Shown: positions 8,569-17,181, counted from the first letter of the stretch. The stretch: 34,889 nt of DNA from Bacilli bacterium (GCA_012838505.1 DUPD01000057.1:1-34889); one strand, 5' to 3'. A program made the numbers and translations. Notes: generated by a model from the letters alone, not told the origin.

Positions 8569-9678
8569 GTGCTAAGAAGAATTGTTCAGTTATTTATTAT
8601 TATTGCTGGAGGGACAATCGGCTTTCTCTACTTACCACTTTTGTTCCAAATCATTGGCTTTACGAAAGGAACGTGGATTGATCAGCCATTTGTTGCTCCA
8701 TATATCGGTTTAATTCTTGGTGCAATTATTTTATATTTATTATCTTTTTGGTTTGTCGATTATATCGTTTCATTTGTTCAATATTTAGAAAAAGCTTTAC
8801 TAGGTGCGCCGTTAATTAATTTGCTATTTGGTGGTATCGGTCTAACGATTGGTTTACTGATTGCATACTTAATTTATCAACCGATTTATGAACTCCAGAT
8901 CTTAGTTGTTTCTCAAACGGTACCACTCTTTACGATGGGTTTGTTCGGTTATCTAGGTTTCTAAGTAGGTTTTAAACGTCGTGATGAAATTTTAAATATT
9001 ATGACTTTAGCTAAAAAAGATAAGAATCAAAAATTAACAACAGATGAAGAGTGGCATCATCAGCATGGACCAAAACCAAAAATTCTTGATACAAGTGTGA
9101 TAATCGATGGTCGCATTGCAGATATTTGTCAAACACATTTTATTGAAGGGACAATTATTATTCCCCAGTTTGTTTTACAAGAGCTCCAACATATTGCGGA
9201 CTCATCCGATGCATTAAAACGGAACCGCGGTCGTCGAGGTTTAGATATATTAAATCGACTACAAAAAGATGCGACGAAGAATATTGAGATGTACGAAGGC
9301 GATTTTGAAGATACTCAAGAAGTAGATAGCAAGCTGGTCAAGTTGGCAAAGCTTGTTGATGGCATTGTTGTGACAAATGACTTTAATTTAAACAAGGTTT
9401 GTGAGTTTCAAAATGTCCAAGTTCTAAATATTAATGACTTAGCAAATGCTGTTAAGCCGGTTGTTTTACCGGGTGAATTACTCAAAGTCCAAGTCATTAA
9501 GGATGGAAAAGAGCATGATCAAGGTGTTGCTTATTTAGATGATGGGACAATGATCGTTGTTGAGGAAGGTAGAAACTTTATTGGTGAAGCGATTGACGTC
9601 ATTATTACGAGTGTACTACAGACATCAGCGGGAAGAATGATTTTCGCAAAACCGAAAGCACTTGAAAAAGCGCTCTAA
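8569..9678 (+). pseudogene. yacL: YacL-type membrane PIN/TRAM protein, interrupted by an in-frame TAA
   Basis: YacL proteins join a four-helix membrane part to a cytoplasmic PIN nuclease-like domain and a TRAM RNA-binding domain; their substrate is not well established. Read from GTG 8569 (AGGAGGTG upstream), the frame encodes hydrophobic segments IVQLFIIIAGGTIGFLYLPL, PYIGLILGAIILYLLSF, NLLFGGIGLTIGLLIAYLI and TVPLFTMGLFGYLGF. It then meets TAA at 8962-8964 (codon 132) and continues in the same frame with [13 protein letters not shown], the PIN domain ([13 protein letters not shown], Asp at about residue 174) and TRAM to 9678. Total 369 positions, the normal family length. The residue at the stop is, from memory of homologues, usually Gln, so a single CAA to TAA change would explain it. 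The break separates the membrane anchor from PIN/TRAM. Both halves remain well conserved, so the lesion is recent, an error, or read through. GTG is preferred because the overlapping ATG at 8567 meets a stop after two codons. Confidence 0.88.
9001..9678 (+). CDS. PIN/TRAM domain part of the broken yacL (possible separate product)
   Basis: This is the open frame downstream of the yacL nonsense codon, 225 residues from ATG 9001. It holds a complete PIN domain: [10 protein letters not shown] with the first catalytic Asp, [22 protein letters not shown] and [11 protein letters not shown] with the later acidic residues. The TRAM domain follows ([31 protein letters not shown]). No Shine-Dalgarno sequence precedes ATG 9001 (the region is AT-rich), so translation as a soluble PIN/TRAM protein would depend on reinitiation after the TAA or on readthrough. 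It is listed because automated annotation would probably call it as a gene. Confidence 0.5.
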   Translation: MTLAKKDKNQKLTTDEEWHHQHGPKPKILDTSVIIDGRIADICQTHFIEGTIIIPQFVLQELQHIADSSDALKRNRGRRGLDILNRLQKDATKNIEMYEGDFEDTQEVDSKLVKLAKLVDGIVVTNDFNLNKVCEFQNVQVLNINDLANAVKPVVLPGELLKVQVIKDGKEHDQGVAYLDDGTMIVVEEGRNFIGEAIDVIITSVLQTSAGRMIFAKPKALEKAL

Positions 9679-9703
9679 AAAGGGTATAAATAATAGAGGA
9701 GAG

Positions 9704-9733
9704 AAAGTGATAACCAGCGTTATCACTTTTTCT
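9704..9733 (+). terminator. terminator after yacL
   Basis: AAAGTGATAAC (9704-9714) and GTTATCACTTT (9719-9729) form a perfect 11-bp stem with loop CAGC and a T-run. It separates radA-yacL from gltX at the spot where ispD and ispF stand in B. subtilis. Confidence 0.93.
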
Positions 9734-9800
9734 GATGATCAGTGAAAATCGAGATAAAGAAATTCAAATAGTAATCGTGATTGAAAGGGGAAGTTAGCTC

Positions 9801-11264
9801 ATGACAAAAAAAGTACGAGTACGGTATGCACCGAGCCCTACAGGTGACTTGCATATTGGAAATGCTAGAACTGCACTATTTAATTATCTATTTGCTAAGC
9901 ACTTCGGCGGAGAATTTATTATTCGAACGGAAGATACAGATGAGAAGAGAAATGTTGAGGGTGGAGAAGAAAGTCAACTTAATTATTTAAAGTGGCTTGG
10001 TTTGCAGTGGGATGAAGCTGCTGATATCGGTGGTGACTATGGCCCATATCGACAAACTGAACGGTTAGATATTTATCAAAAATATGTTGACCAATTACTT
10101 GAACGTGACTTAGCTTATAAATGCTATATGACAGAAGAAGAGTTAGACAAAGAACGAGAAGAGCAGCGTGCAAATGGTCAAGTGCCAAAGTATTCAGGTG
10201 CACATGCGAATTTAACAGCAGAGCAAATTGCCCAATTTGAAGCAGAAGGTCGCGAGGCGAGTATTCGTTTTAGAGTGCCGAAGGATGTAACCTATACATT
10301 TAACGATATTGTTAGAGGTGACATTACCTTTGAATCAAGTGACTTTGGTGACTGGGTCATTGTGAAGAAGAATGGGATCCCAACTTATAACTTTGCTGTT
10401 GCAATTGATGATCACTTAATGGAGATTAGCCACGTATTACGTGGTGAAGAACACATTTCCAATACACCAAAACAAATGATGGTCTTTGACGCATTTAATT
10501 GGGAGATTCCTAAATATGGTCACATGACATTGATTTTAAATAAAGCACGGAAGAAGTTAAGTAAACGCGATCAAGATGTTGTCCAGTTTATTGAACAATA
10601 TCATAACTTAGGCTACTTACCAGAAGCGATGTTTAACTTCATTACTTTATTAGGCTGGTCGCCAGTCGGTGAAGAAGAGATTTTCACTAAGGAAGAAATT
10701 ATTAAAATATTTGATCCAAGTAGATTGTCAACATCAGCTGCAATTTTTGATTCGAAAAAATTGCAGTGGATGAATAATCAATACATTAAAACATTAACTG
10801 CTGATCAAGTGAATGAACTAACACTGCCTCATTTAATTGAAGCGGGAAGAATCTCAACTGATGCGGACGAAGAAACGAAGGCTTGGGCGATTAACTTAAT
10901 CGCTCTATACAAAGATCAACTGAGTTACGGTGCTGAGATTGTTGAATTAACCGAGCTTTTCTTCCAAACGAAGATCAGTTATAATGAAGATGCACAAGCT
11001 GTTTTAGCTGAAGAACAAGTTGCTGAAGTATTAAATGTCTTTAAAAATAAATTAACAGAGTTAGAAAATTGGGAGCCCCAAGCAATAAAAACTGCTGTTA
11101 AGGCAACTCAAAAAGAAACACAACAAAAAGGTAAAAAATTATTCATGCCGATTCGTGTTGCAACAACAGGTCAATTACATGGTCCAGAGTTACCAAATGC
11201 CATTTATCTATTAGGCAAAGAAACTGTCCTGACACGATTAGATGACGTGTTAGTTAGCTTTTAA
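9801..11264 (+). CDS. gltX: glutamyl-tRNA synthetase
   Basis: The enzyme charges tRNA-Glu with glutamate. In Bacillaceae it is typically non-discriminating and also makes Glu-tRNA-Gln for the GatCAB amidotransferase. The 487-residue product is a class I synthetase: the HIGH motif is HIGN at 18-21 and the KMSKS motif is KLSKR at 252-256. The Rossmann catalytic core, the insertion with [11 protein letters not shown] and the helical anticodon-binding domain ([13 protein letters not shown]...) follow in the usual order, with normal length (B. subtilis 483). Start ATG 9801 follows AAAGGGGAAG. It stands alone between a terminator and the T-box leader; no convincing promoter is visible in 9734-9800. 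Confidence 0.97.
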   Translation: MTKKVRVRYAPSPTGDLHIGNARTALFNYLFAKHFGGEFIIRTEDTDEKRNVEGGEESQLNYLKWLGLQWDEAADIGGDYGPYRQTERLDIYQKYVDQLLERDLAYKCYMTEEELDKEREEQRANGQVPKYSGAHANLTAEQIAQFEAEGREASIRFRVPKDVTYTFNDIVRGDITFESSDFGDWVIVKKNGIPTYNFAVAIDDHLMEISHVLRGEEHISNTPKQMMVFDAFNWEIPKYGHMTLILNKARKKLSKRDQDVVQFIEQYHNLGYLPEAMFNFITLLGWSPVGEEEIFTKEEIIKIFDPSRLSTSAAIFDSKKLQWMNNQYIKTLTADQVNELTLPHLIEAGRISTDADEETKAWAINLIALYKDQLSYGAEIVELTELFFQTKISYNEDAQAVLAEEQVAEVLNVFKNKLTELENWEPQAIKTAVKATQKETQQKGKKLFMPIRVATTGQLHGPELPNAIYLLGKETVLTRLDDVLVSF

Positions 11265-11305
11265 TCACGAATCAATCTGATACGCATATAAATAATCATA
11301 AAATG

Positions 11306-11550
11306 TAGAAGAGGATAGAAATTGGTTCAATGCTTATTTAGAGAAAATCACCTCGGCTGAAAGTGATTTTAAGCAGACTAATTTTATGCACCTCGGAGTC
11401 TTTTACTGAACAGATGAGTAAGTAAAAGCGGCAACTCACCGTTAGCTGAGTGTAAGTTGAGATTAGGCTACACATGCTTAATCTAAACAGAGTGGAACCG
11501 CGTTTACCAAGGCGTCTCTGTGTATTGAATACACAAAGACGCCTTTTTGT
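11306..11550 (+). promoter_or_regulatory. cysteine-specific T-box riboswitch of the cysE-cysS operon
   Basis: T-box leaders sense uncharged tRNA and control a downstream terminator. Here GAGG (11311-11314) pairs with CCTC (11391-11394) at the base of Stem I, and the specifier loop shows TGC followed by A (11387-11390). UGC is a Cys codon, fitting the cysE-cysS genes downstream. The T-box sequence TGGAACCGCG is at 11493-11502 (AGAGTGGAACCGCG with flank), where its bulge would pair with the NCCA end of uncharged tRNA-Cys. A terminator hairpin follows. The precise 5' end is uncertain; TAAAAT at 11299-11304 could be the -10 box. Confidence 0.95.
11511..11550 (+). terminator. T-box attenuator terminator
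   Basis: GGCGTCT (11511-11517) pairs with AGACGCC (11537-11543), and inside it TGTGTA (11519-11524) pairs with TACACA (11530-11535), with one mismatch between the two stems and a T-run after. It ends about 30 bases before the cysE start, so charged tRNA-Cys would switch the operon off. Confidence 0.95.
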
Positions 11551-11579
11551 CGTTTTTAATTAGTTTGGAGGTGTTAGAA

Positions 11580-12239
11580 ATGGCCTTTTTTAAACGAATA
11601 AAAGAAGATATTCAAGTTGTTTTCGATCAAGATCCAGCTGCACGTTCATATTTAGAAGTTATTTTTACCTATTCGGGTGTACATGCGCTTTGGCTTCATC
11701 GAATTGCACATTTCTTTTATCGAAAGAAGTTCTTCTTTTTTGCTCGGATCATTTCACAATTTGCTCGATTCTTTACAGGCATAGAGATCCATCCAGGTGC
11801 TCAGATTGGTCGTCGTTTTTTCATTGACCACGGGATGGGTGTTGTGATTGGAGAAACGTGTGAAATTGGTGATAACGTTACGATCTATCAAGGTGTCACA
11901 TTAGGTGGGACTGGAAAGGAAAGGGGCAAACGCCACCCAACGATTAAAGATCATGCCCTTATTGCTACAGGAGCTAAAGTGTTAGGGTCAATCACGATAG
12001 GTGCGTATTCTAAAGTTGGAGCAGGCTCTGTCGTGCTTAAAGATGTTCCAGACTATTCGACAGTAGTAGGGATTCCTGGTCATGTTGTTGTTCAAAATGG
12101 CAAGCGTGTTGATCAAAAACTTGACCATAACAAACTACCAGATCCGATTGATGATTATATTGTTGAATTACAAGCAGAAGTTAAGAAGATTAAGCAAGAG
12201 TTAGATGTAATTAAGGGAGAGAAGCAAGATGACGATTAA
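11580..12239 (+). CDS. cysE: serine O-acetyltransferase
   Basis: CysE acetylates L-serine with acetyl-CoA to O-acetylserine, the first step of cysteine synthesis. The 219-residue product has the short helical N-terminal region typical of Bacillus CysE, followed by the left-handed beta-helix of hexapeptide repeats ([41 protein letters not shown]). The catalytic His lies in [11 protein letters not shown] charged C-terminal tail ([20 protein letters not shown]) looks helical. ATG 11580 was chosen because TTTGGAGGTG precedes it; an earlier in-frame start lies within the T-box terminator. The gene overlaps cysS by 11 bases and is regulated by the cysteine T-box. Confidence 0.96.
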   Translation: MAFFKRIKEDIQVVFDQDPAARSYLEVIFTYSGVHALWLHRIAHFFYRKKFFFFARIISQFARFFTGIEIHPGAQIGRRFFIDHGMGVVIGETCEIGDNVTIYQGVTLGGTGKERGKRHPTIKDHALIATGAKVLGSITIGAYSKVGAGSVVLKDVPDYSTVVGIPGHVVVQNGKRVDQKLDHNKLPDPIDDYIVELQAEVKKIKQELDVIKGEKQDDD

Positions 12240-13620
12240 GATGTATAATACATTGACACGAAAAAAAGAGATCTTTCAACCGATCGATCCGCATCAGGTA
12301 AAAATGTATGTCTGTGGTCCAACGGTTTATAATTATATTCATATCGGTAACGCACGACCGGCGATTGTGTTTGATACGATTCGACGTTATTTGGAGTACC
12401 GCGGCTATGACGTAAAATACTTGTTAAATTTTACAGACATTGATGACAAGATTATCAATGAAGCAAAACAATTAAATGAAGATGTTGAAACACTAACGAA
12501 TCGATTTATCACTGCGTATAAAGAGGATGTTGGTGCATTAGGTGTTCGCCCGGCTACCCATCATCCGAGAGTGACGGAAACGATCGATGAAATCATCCAG
12601 TTTATCGCTGATTTAATTGAAAAAGGTTTTGCCTATCAAGTAAATGGTGATGTTTATTATAAGACACGTGAATTTAAAAACTACGGCAAGCTATCTGCCC
12701 AGCCGCTTGATGATTTACGAGCGGGTGCACGAATCCAAGTCGACGAGCATAAAAAAGATCCACTCGATTTTGCATTGTGGAAAGCTGCTAAACAGGGGGA
12801 AATTGCCTGGTCATCACCATGGGGAGAAGGTCGTCCGGGTTGGCATATTGAATGTTCAGCGATGGCAAAAAAACACTTAGGTGCAACGATTGATATTCAT
12901 GCTGGTGGTCAAGATTTGACCTTCCCACATCATGAAAATGAAATTGCACAATCAGAAGCACGTAACGGCAAAAAATTCGCTAACTACTGGCTTCATAATG
13001 GCTATATTACGATTGATGACGAAAAGATGTCGAAATCACTAGGGAATTTTGTTTTAGCTCGTGATCTGATTAAACAATATCGCCCAGAATTGATTCGCTT
13101 CTTTATGCTCAGTGTCCATTACCGTCAACCAATTAATTTTAACGACACATTAATTAATCAATCAAAGCAAGGTTTTGACCGAATTGTAAATAGTTATCAA
13201 AATGTTCATTATCGAATGGGCAATGCAAGTGAAGGTGACGAGCAATATCAAGCAAAACTATTACAAATTAAAGATGAGTTTATTAATGAAATGAATGATG
13301 ACTTCAATACGGCAAATGCGATTAGTGTGCTCTATGAACTAGTAAAAGAGGCGAACTTAGCAATCGAAGACCCAGAAGTAACGAAAGCAAGCTTAGCCAG
13401 CTTTCTCACTCTGTTTGATCAGTTTTTCTCTATATTAGGGCTCAATCTAACGTTACAAGATGAGCTACTTGATGAAGAGATTGATCAATTATTAGTCGAG
13501 CGTGATGAGGCACGTGCAGCCAAAAACTTTGCCAGAGCAGATGAAATTCGTGAGTTGCTAAAAGAACAGTCGATTATTTTGGAAGATACCGCTCAAGGAA
13601 CTCGTTGGAAAAGAGGATAA
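12229..13620 (+). CDS. cysS: cysteinyl-tRNA synthetase
   Basis: The enzyme charges tRNA-Cys. The 463-residue product is a class I synthetase with HIGH motif HIGN at 38-41 and KMSKS at 266-270. Zinc and substrate ligands are visible as Cys29 (VCGPTVYN), the Cys of WHIECSAM and the His of [13 protein letters not shown]. The C-terminal helical domain ends with the family pattern [20 protein letters not shown]. Its start lies inside the end of cysE (ATGACGATTAA) and follows GGGAGAAG, so the two are translationally coupled. Cysteine synthesis and cysteine charging thus share one T-box. Confidence 0.97.
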   Translation: MTIKMYNTLTRKKEIFQPIDPHQVKMYVCGPTVYNYIHIGNARPAIVFDTIRRYLEYRGYDVKYLLNFTDIDDKIINEAKQLNEDVETLTNRFITAYKEDVGALGVRPATHHPRVTETIDEIIQFIADLIEKGFAYQVNGDVYYKTREFKNYGKLSAQPLDDLRAGARIQVDEHKKDPLDFALWKAAKQGEIAWSSPWGEGRPGWHIECSAMAKKHLGATIDIHAGGQDLTFPHHENEIAQSEARNGKKFANYWLHNGYITIDDEKMSKSLGNFVLARDLIKQYRPELIRFFMLSVHYRQPINFNDTLINQSKQGFDRIVNSYQNVHYRMGNASEGDEQYQAKLLQIKDEFINEMNDDFNTANAISVLYELVKEANLAIEDPEVTKASLASFLTLFDQFFSILGLNLTLQDELLDEEIDQLLVERDEARAAKNFARADEIRELLKEQSIILEDTAQGTRWKRG

Positions 13621-13622
13621 GC

Positions 13623-14021
13623 ATGAAGGTCAATGAAGTGAAACAAATGAAAAGCTTAGCGCTCGCTTATATGGGTGACGCAATCTATGAGGTTTACGTG
13701 CGTGATTATTTAATTCGTAATCACCATGCGAAAGTAAATGACTTGCACCAAAATGCGATTAAATATGTAGCGGCAAAAGCTCAAGCTAAAGTTTTGCGCT
13801 ACTGGCTTGAAACAAAAGCGTTGGATGAAGAAGAAGAAGGTGTCGTTAGGCGTGGTCGGAATGCGAAGGCAGGATCAGTTCCTAAAAACACAGATATTAT
13901 GACCTACCGTTATAGTACAGCTTTTGAAGCGCTACTAGGTTTTCATTACTATACAGATAATCGAGCAAGATTAAATGAATTAATCGAACAAGCAATCACT
14001 TTTGTTGAGAGAGGAAGATAA
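13623..14021 (+). CDS. mrnC: Mini-ribonuclease III (23S rRNA maturation)
   Basis: Mini-III is an RNase III catalytic domain without a double-strand RNA-binding domain; in B. subtilis it matures 23S rRNA ends. The 132-residue product shows ALAYMGDAIYEVYVRDYL (the RNase III signature with acidic active-site residues), VVRRGRNAKAGSVPKNTD and YRYSTAFEALLGFHYY (second acidic motif), and stops after the catalytic domain as expected. ATG 13623 follows AGAGGATAAGC and lies two bases after the cysS stop. Confidence 0.94.
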   Translation: MKVNEVKQMKSLALAYMGDAIYEVYVRDYLIRNHHAKVNDLHQNAIKYVAAKAQAKVLRYWLETKALDEEEEGVVRRGRNAKAGSVPKNTDIMTYRYSTAFEALLGFHYYTDNRARLNELIEQAITFVERGR

Positions 14022-14025
14022 ACAG

Positions 14026-14769
14026 ATGAATGAAGAATGGCTAATCGGCAAAAATCCAATTACAGAAGCATTTAGGTCTGGCCGGGCGATTAATAAATTA
14101 TTCATTGGAGACTACGTAAATCCAAATTCAATTGACGAGATTCAAAAGCTCGCTAGAAAGCAAGGCGTCCAAATTAAGCGAGTACCAAAACAAAAGCTCG
14201 ATCAATTAGCAAGTGGTAAACACCAAGGTTTAGTAGCCGCTGTAGCAGCATATGACTATGCGACAATCGATGATTTATTTGCTAGAGCAGAGGAAAAGGG
14301 AGAGCTACCTTTCTTCATGCTATTGGATGGCATTGAAGACCCACATAATTTAGGTTCTATTTTACGAACGGCTGATGCAACGGGTGTACATGGTGTAATT
14401 ATTCCAAAAAATCGAGCAGTTGGTTTAACGAGTGTTGTCGCAAAGACATCGGCTGGTGCAATCGAATATGTTCCAGTTGCTCGAGTCACAAACATGGCAC
14501 AAACAATAGAAGAATTAAAATCTCGACATGTCTGGGTGATCGGGACAGATATGGATGCAGATAAAGACTATCGCGAATTAGAAGGCGATCTTGCCTTAGC
14601 CTTAGTCATTGGTAATGAAGGAAAAGGAATCAGTCGTCTTGTTCGGGATAAATGTGACTGGACTGTGAACTTAGCGATGAAAGGTCAAGTCTCATCACTA
14701 AATGCATCTGTTGCATCTGGTGTCTTGATGTATGAAGTTTTCCGAAAGCGTAGCCCTTTGGGGGATTAA
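14026..14769 (+). CDS. rlmB: 23S rRNA (guanosine 2'-O)-methyltransferase, TrmH/RlmB type
   Basis: This SPOUT-class enzyme methylates a 23S rRNA ribose (G2251 in E. coli RlmB; the target of the Bacillus YacO relative is inferred). The 247-residue product has an N-terminal substrate-binding domain (IGKNPITEAFRSGRAINKLF) and the SPOUT core with motif 1 LLDGIEDPHNLGSILRTADA. The knot motifs are LALVIGNEGKGISRLVRDKCD and SLNASVASGVLMYEVFRKR. ATG 14026 follows GAGAGGAAG; the mrnC stop is just upstream, so the genes almost touch. Confidence 0.94.
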   Translation: MNEEWLIGKNPITEAFRSGRAINKLFIGDYVNPNSIDEIQKLARKQGVQIKRVPKQKLDQLASGKHQGLVAAVAAYDYATIDDLFARAEEKGELPFFMLLDGIEDPHNLGSILRTADATGVHGVIIPKNRAVGLTSVVAKTSAGAIEYVPVARVTNMAQTIEELKSRHVWVIGTDMDADKDYRELEGDLALALVIGNEGKGISRLVRDKCDWTVNLAMKGQVSSLNASVASGVLMYEVFRKRSPLGD

Positions 14770-14773
14770 GCAG

Positions 14774-15283
14774 ATGGATGTCTTATTAGTCGATGGCTAT
14801 AATATTATCGGTGATTGGGACGAGCTCAAAGAATTACGCGATGTTGACCTTGATCAAGCGCGTCAATTGTTAATCGAAAAAATGGCTGATTATCAGGCGT
14901 ATCAAGGAATTCGAGTAATAATTGTTTTTGATGCGTATGAAGTTAAAGGTCTAGAGACAAAGGATTCAAAATATAATATTGAGATTATTTATACGAAAGA
15001 AAAAGAAACAGCAGATCAGTGTATTGAGCGACTAGTCAAACAAATTATCAATGTTCAAACAAAAGTATATGTTGCTACGAGCGACTTTACTGAACAGCGG
15101 ACAATCTTTCAACAAGGTGCCTACCGTAAGTCAGCGCGTGAATTAGCAATAGAAGTGAATCAAATAAAAAAAGAAATTTCTAATGACCTTAGAAGCTTTG
15201 AAACGCAAAAAAAAGGGCGATCTCTCCCGATAAATCAGGATATTCTGGACCAATTTGAGAAAATGAGACGTGGGAGGCATTAA
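14774..15283 (+). CDS. rae1: Rae1/YacP, ribosome-associated endoribonuclease (NYN/PIN-like)
   Basis: In B. subtilis Rae1 (YacP) enters the ribosomal A site and cuts certain mRNAs. The 169-residue product is a NYN/PIN-like nuclease: LLVDGYNIIGDW with the first Asp at the N-terminus, VIIVFDAYEVKG, YTKEKETADQCIERL and VYVATSDFTEQ, which carry the other acidic residues, and a basic C-terminal tail. Length is the family's usual (about 170). ATG 14774 follows GGGGGATTAAGC; an upstream in-frame extension into rlmB is discounted. Last gene of the T-box operon; no terminator is seen before the sigH promoter. Confidence 0.92.
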   Translation: MDVLLVDGYNIIGDWDELKELRDVDLDQARQLLIEKMADYQAYQGIRVIIVFDAYEVKGLETKDSKYNIEIIYTKEKETADQCIERLVKQIINVQTKVYVATSDFTEQRTIFQQGAYRKSARELAIEVNQIKKEISNDLRSFETQKKGRSLPINQDILDQFEKMRRGRH

Positions 15284-15292
15284 AACCACTAG

Positions 15293-15322
15293 TTGACGAA
15301 AGTTAAGCGTTTACTGTATAAT
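15293..15322 (+). promoter_or_regulatory. sigma-A-type promoter of sigH
   Basis: TTGACG (15293-15298), an 18-base spacer and TATAAT (15317-15322), about 30 bases before the sigH start. Confidence 0.88.
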
Positions 15323-15354
15323 ATTTCTATTAGATAGTTCAGGGGGAGTTTGGG

Positions 15355-16014
15355 TTGGAGAAACAGCTTCACGGTGTGAACAATCAATTCATATCTTTTG
15401 ATCAGCTTGATGATAGTGAAATTATCACGCTTATTCGCCAAGGAAATAGCCAAGCTGTTGATTTCTTAATTCAAAAATATCGACCTTTCGTCAGGATAAA
15501 AGCAAGTGCATATTTTTTGATTGGGGCAGACCATGAGGATATCGTTCAAGAAGGAATGATCGGACTCTATAAAGCTGTTCGTGATTATAAAGATACACAT
15601 CAAACCTCGTTTCGTGCCTTTGCAGATCTTTGTATTAAGAGGCAGATTATCACGGCGATTAAAGCTGCTACAAGGCAAAAGCACATTCCACTTAACTCCT
15701 ATGTTTCATTAGATAAGCCAATCTACGATGAAGAATCTGAGCGAACGTTATTAGATGTTTTAACAAATGTCGAGAAAATAGATGATCCTGAAGAGCTAAT
15801 CATTAATCAAGAAAACCGTTGTTTAGTTGAAGGGAAGATTATTAAACTACTCAGTCGCTTTGAGTGTGATGTGCTATATTTGTACTTAGATGGTCGAACA
15901 TACCAAGAGATATCGATTGAGTTAAATCGACATACTAAAGCAATTGACAATGCCCTTACACGTGTTAAGAAAAAACTCGAACGCTATTTAGATGTAGTGG
16001 GAGCGGAGTTATAA
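15355..16014 (+). CDS. sigH: RNA polymerase sigma-H factor
   Basis: Sigma-H directs transition-phase, competence and early sporulation transcription in Bacillus. The 219-residue product has region 2 (AVDFLIQKYRPFVRIKASAYFLIGADHEDIVQEGMIGLYKAVRDY, the core-binding and -10 region), TSFRAFADLCIKRQIITAIKAATRQKHIPLNS, and region 4 with a helix-turn-helix (LDGRTYQEISIELNRHTKAIDNALTRVKKKLERYL). These segments are nearly identical to B. subtilis SigH. The start is TTG 15355, preceded by AGGGGGAG. An intact sigH suggests, but does not prove, a spore former. Confidence 0.96.
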   Translation: MEKQLHGVNNQFISFDQLDDSEIITLIRQGNSQAVDFLIQKYRPFVRIKASAYFLIGADHEDIVQEGMIGLYKAVRDYKDTHQTSFRAFADLCIKRQIITAIKAATRQKHIPLNSYVSLDKPIYDEESERTLLDVLTNVEKIDDPEELIINQENRCLVEGKIIKLLSRFECDVLYLYLDGRTYQEISIELNRHTKAIDNALTRVKKKLERYLDVVGAEL

Positions 16015-16032
16015 TTGAATTGAAAGCGAACG

Positions 16033-16061
16033 TTGACACAGTTTGACAAGCGTGCTACATT
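16033..16061 (+). promoter_or_regulatory. promoter of rpmGB-secE
   Basis: Perfect -35 TTGACA (16033-16038), 17-base spacer, -10 TACATT (16056-16061), 34 bases before the rpmGB start. Confidence 0.85.
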
Positions 16062-16095
16062 AGAAGATGTGCTAGATTAATAATAAGGTGATTAT

Positions 16096-16242
16096 ATGAA
16101 AAAGAAGCTAGCTCTTGCATGTGAAGTATGTGGGAGTCGAAATTACCATTCTGACAAAAGTTCGGCAAGCCCTGAACGATTAGAACTGAAGAAATTTTGT
16201 AAGAGATGTAATCAACATACATTACATCGTGAGACTAAATAA
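16096..16242 (+). CDS. rpmGB: 50S ribosomal protein L33 (zinc form)
   Basis: A 48-residue frame beginning [18 protein letters not shown]. Two CxxC pairs (CEVC and CKRC) form the zinc ribbon of the C+ form of L33, a large-subunit protein near the tRNA exit site. The frame ends [11 protein letters not shown] 16096 follows AAGGTGATT. Position directly ahead of secE-nusG is the standard Bacillus order for this small L33 gene. Confidence 0.95.
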   Translation: MKKKLALACEVCGSRNYHSDKSSASPERLELKKFCKRCNQHTLHRETK

Positions 16243-16304
16243 GTTGAATTCATTAATAAATCATTATTTTATAGATAAAAATTTTATGTTTGGAGGAACT
16301 CCTT

Positions 16305-16484
16305 GTGAAAGCTGTATCATTTTTAAAAAATGTTTCGCGAGAAATGAAAAAAGTCTCTTGGCCAGGTAAGCAAGAATTATACCGCTATACTGTGACCGTC
16401 GTTGTAACAGTTGTTTTAATCGCTCTATTTTTCACGGTTGTCGATTTTGGTATCAGTCAAATTTTGAATCTCTTTTTTGATTAA
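16305..16484 (+). CDS. secE: SecE, preprotein translocase subunit
   Basis: SecE is the small essential subunit that clamps SecY in the membrane translocon. The 59-residue product has the amphipathic surface helix FLKNVSREMKKVSWPGKQEL (the conserved KKVSWP motif) followed by one membrane span (YTVTVVVTVVLIALFFTVVDFGISQIL). GTG 16305 was chosen because GGAGG at 16292-16296 is eight bases away; the alternative TTG at 16290 would start on top of that site. Length equals B. subtilis SecE. Confidence 0.95.
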   Translation: MKAVSFLKNVSREMKKVSWPGKQELYRYTVTVVVTVVLIALFFTVVDFGISQILNLFFD

Positions 16485-16507
16485 CAGAGTGGATTTTGTG
16501 TTATAAT
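16477..16507 (+). promoter_or_regulatory. possible promoter between secE and nusG
   Basis: TATAAT (16502-16507) with TTGATT (16477-16482) 19 bases upstream. Spacing is long, so this is tentative. A transcript from it would meet the terminator at 16535 after about 40 bases. Confidence 0.45.
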
Positions 16508-16534
16508 GAAAGAAGTATAAATCGAGTGACTTAC

Positions 16535-16557
16535 AACCCGTGTTAACGGGTTTTTTT
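16535..16557 (+). terminator. terminator/attenuator between secE and nusG
   Basis: AACCCGT (16535-16541) and ACGGGTT (16546-16552) form a 7-bp stem with loop GTTA, followed by a T-run. It either ends the rpmGB-secE transcript or attenuates nusG expression. Confidence 0.88.
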
Positions 16558-16647
16558 AAATTGAAGACTAATCACAAATTATGATTATCGTAAAGCTCAT
16601 CTGTATGGATGAGAGTCATTTTGATTAACGGACAAGGAGGTTTGAAG

Positions 16648-17181
16648 ATGGAGAAACAATGGTATGTCGTTCATACGTATTCAGGTTATGAAAATAAAGT
16701 GAAAACGAACTTAGAAAAAAGACTTGCATCGATGGGTATGGAAGATAAAATTTTCCGTATTTTAGTCCCTGAGGAAGAAGAAACAGAGATGAAGCAAGGC
16801 AAGCATAAAGTCTCAATGAAAAAGGTTTTCCCTGGCTATGTTTTAGCTGAGATGATTATGACGGACGATTCTTGGTATGTCGTTCGAAATACTCCGGGAG
16901 TAACGGGCTTTGTTGGTTCAGCTGGATCGGGTTCAAAGCCAACACCACTATTGCCTGAAGAAGCAGAAATGATTCTTAAGCGCATGGGTATGAAGGAAAC
17001 GGAAATTGAGGTTGACTTTGAAGTTGGTGAGTCAGTTACAGTTGCAGATGGTCCGTTTAGTAATTTTACCGGTGTCATTGAGCAGATCGATACTGACCGT
17101 CAAAAGGTCAAAGTACTTGTTAACATGTTCGGTCGTGAAACACCAGTCGAACTTGATTTTACACAAGTTGAAAAGCTTTAA
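16648..17181 (+). CDS. nusG: transcription termination/antitermination factor NusG
   Basis: NusG binds RNA polymerase and influences pausing and termination. The 177-residue product has the NGN domain ([23 protein letters not shown]..., [28 protein letters not shown]) and a C-terminal KOW domain ([23 protein letters not shown]...[19 protein letters not shown]). Length equals the B. subtilis protein. ATG 16648 follows AAGGAGGTTTG, and upstream in-frame codons are not family-like. An upstream terminator means its transcription is partly separate from secE. Confidence 0.97.
   Translation: MEKQWYVVHTYSGYENKVKTNLEKRLASMGMEDKIFRILVPEEEETEMKQGKHKVSMKKVFPGYVLAEMIMTDDSWYVVRNTPGVTGFVGSAGSGSKPTPLLPEEAEMILKRMGMKETEIEVDFEVGESVTVADGPFSNFTGVIEQIDTDRQKVKVLVNMFGRETPVELDFTQVEKL

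Noticed and set aside
478-9678. Genome-wide reassignment of UAA/UAG to glutamine
   Set aside because: Essential genes such as rpoB (TAG), rpoC, tuf and rplJ (TAA) end at the normal homologue length, so both codons still act as stops.
12644-12880. Out-of-frame open frame inside cysS
   Set aside because: Fully inside a well conserved synthetase in another frame; chance open frame.
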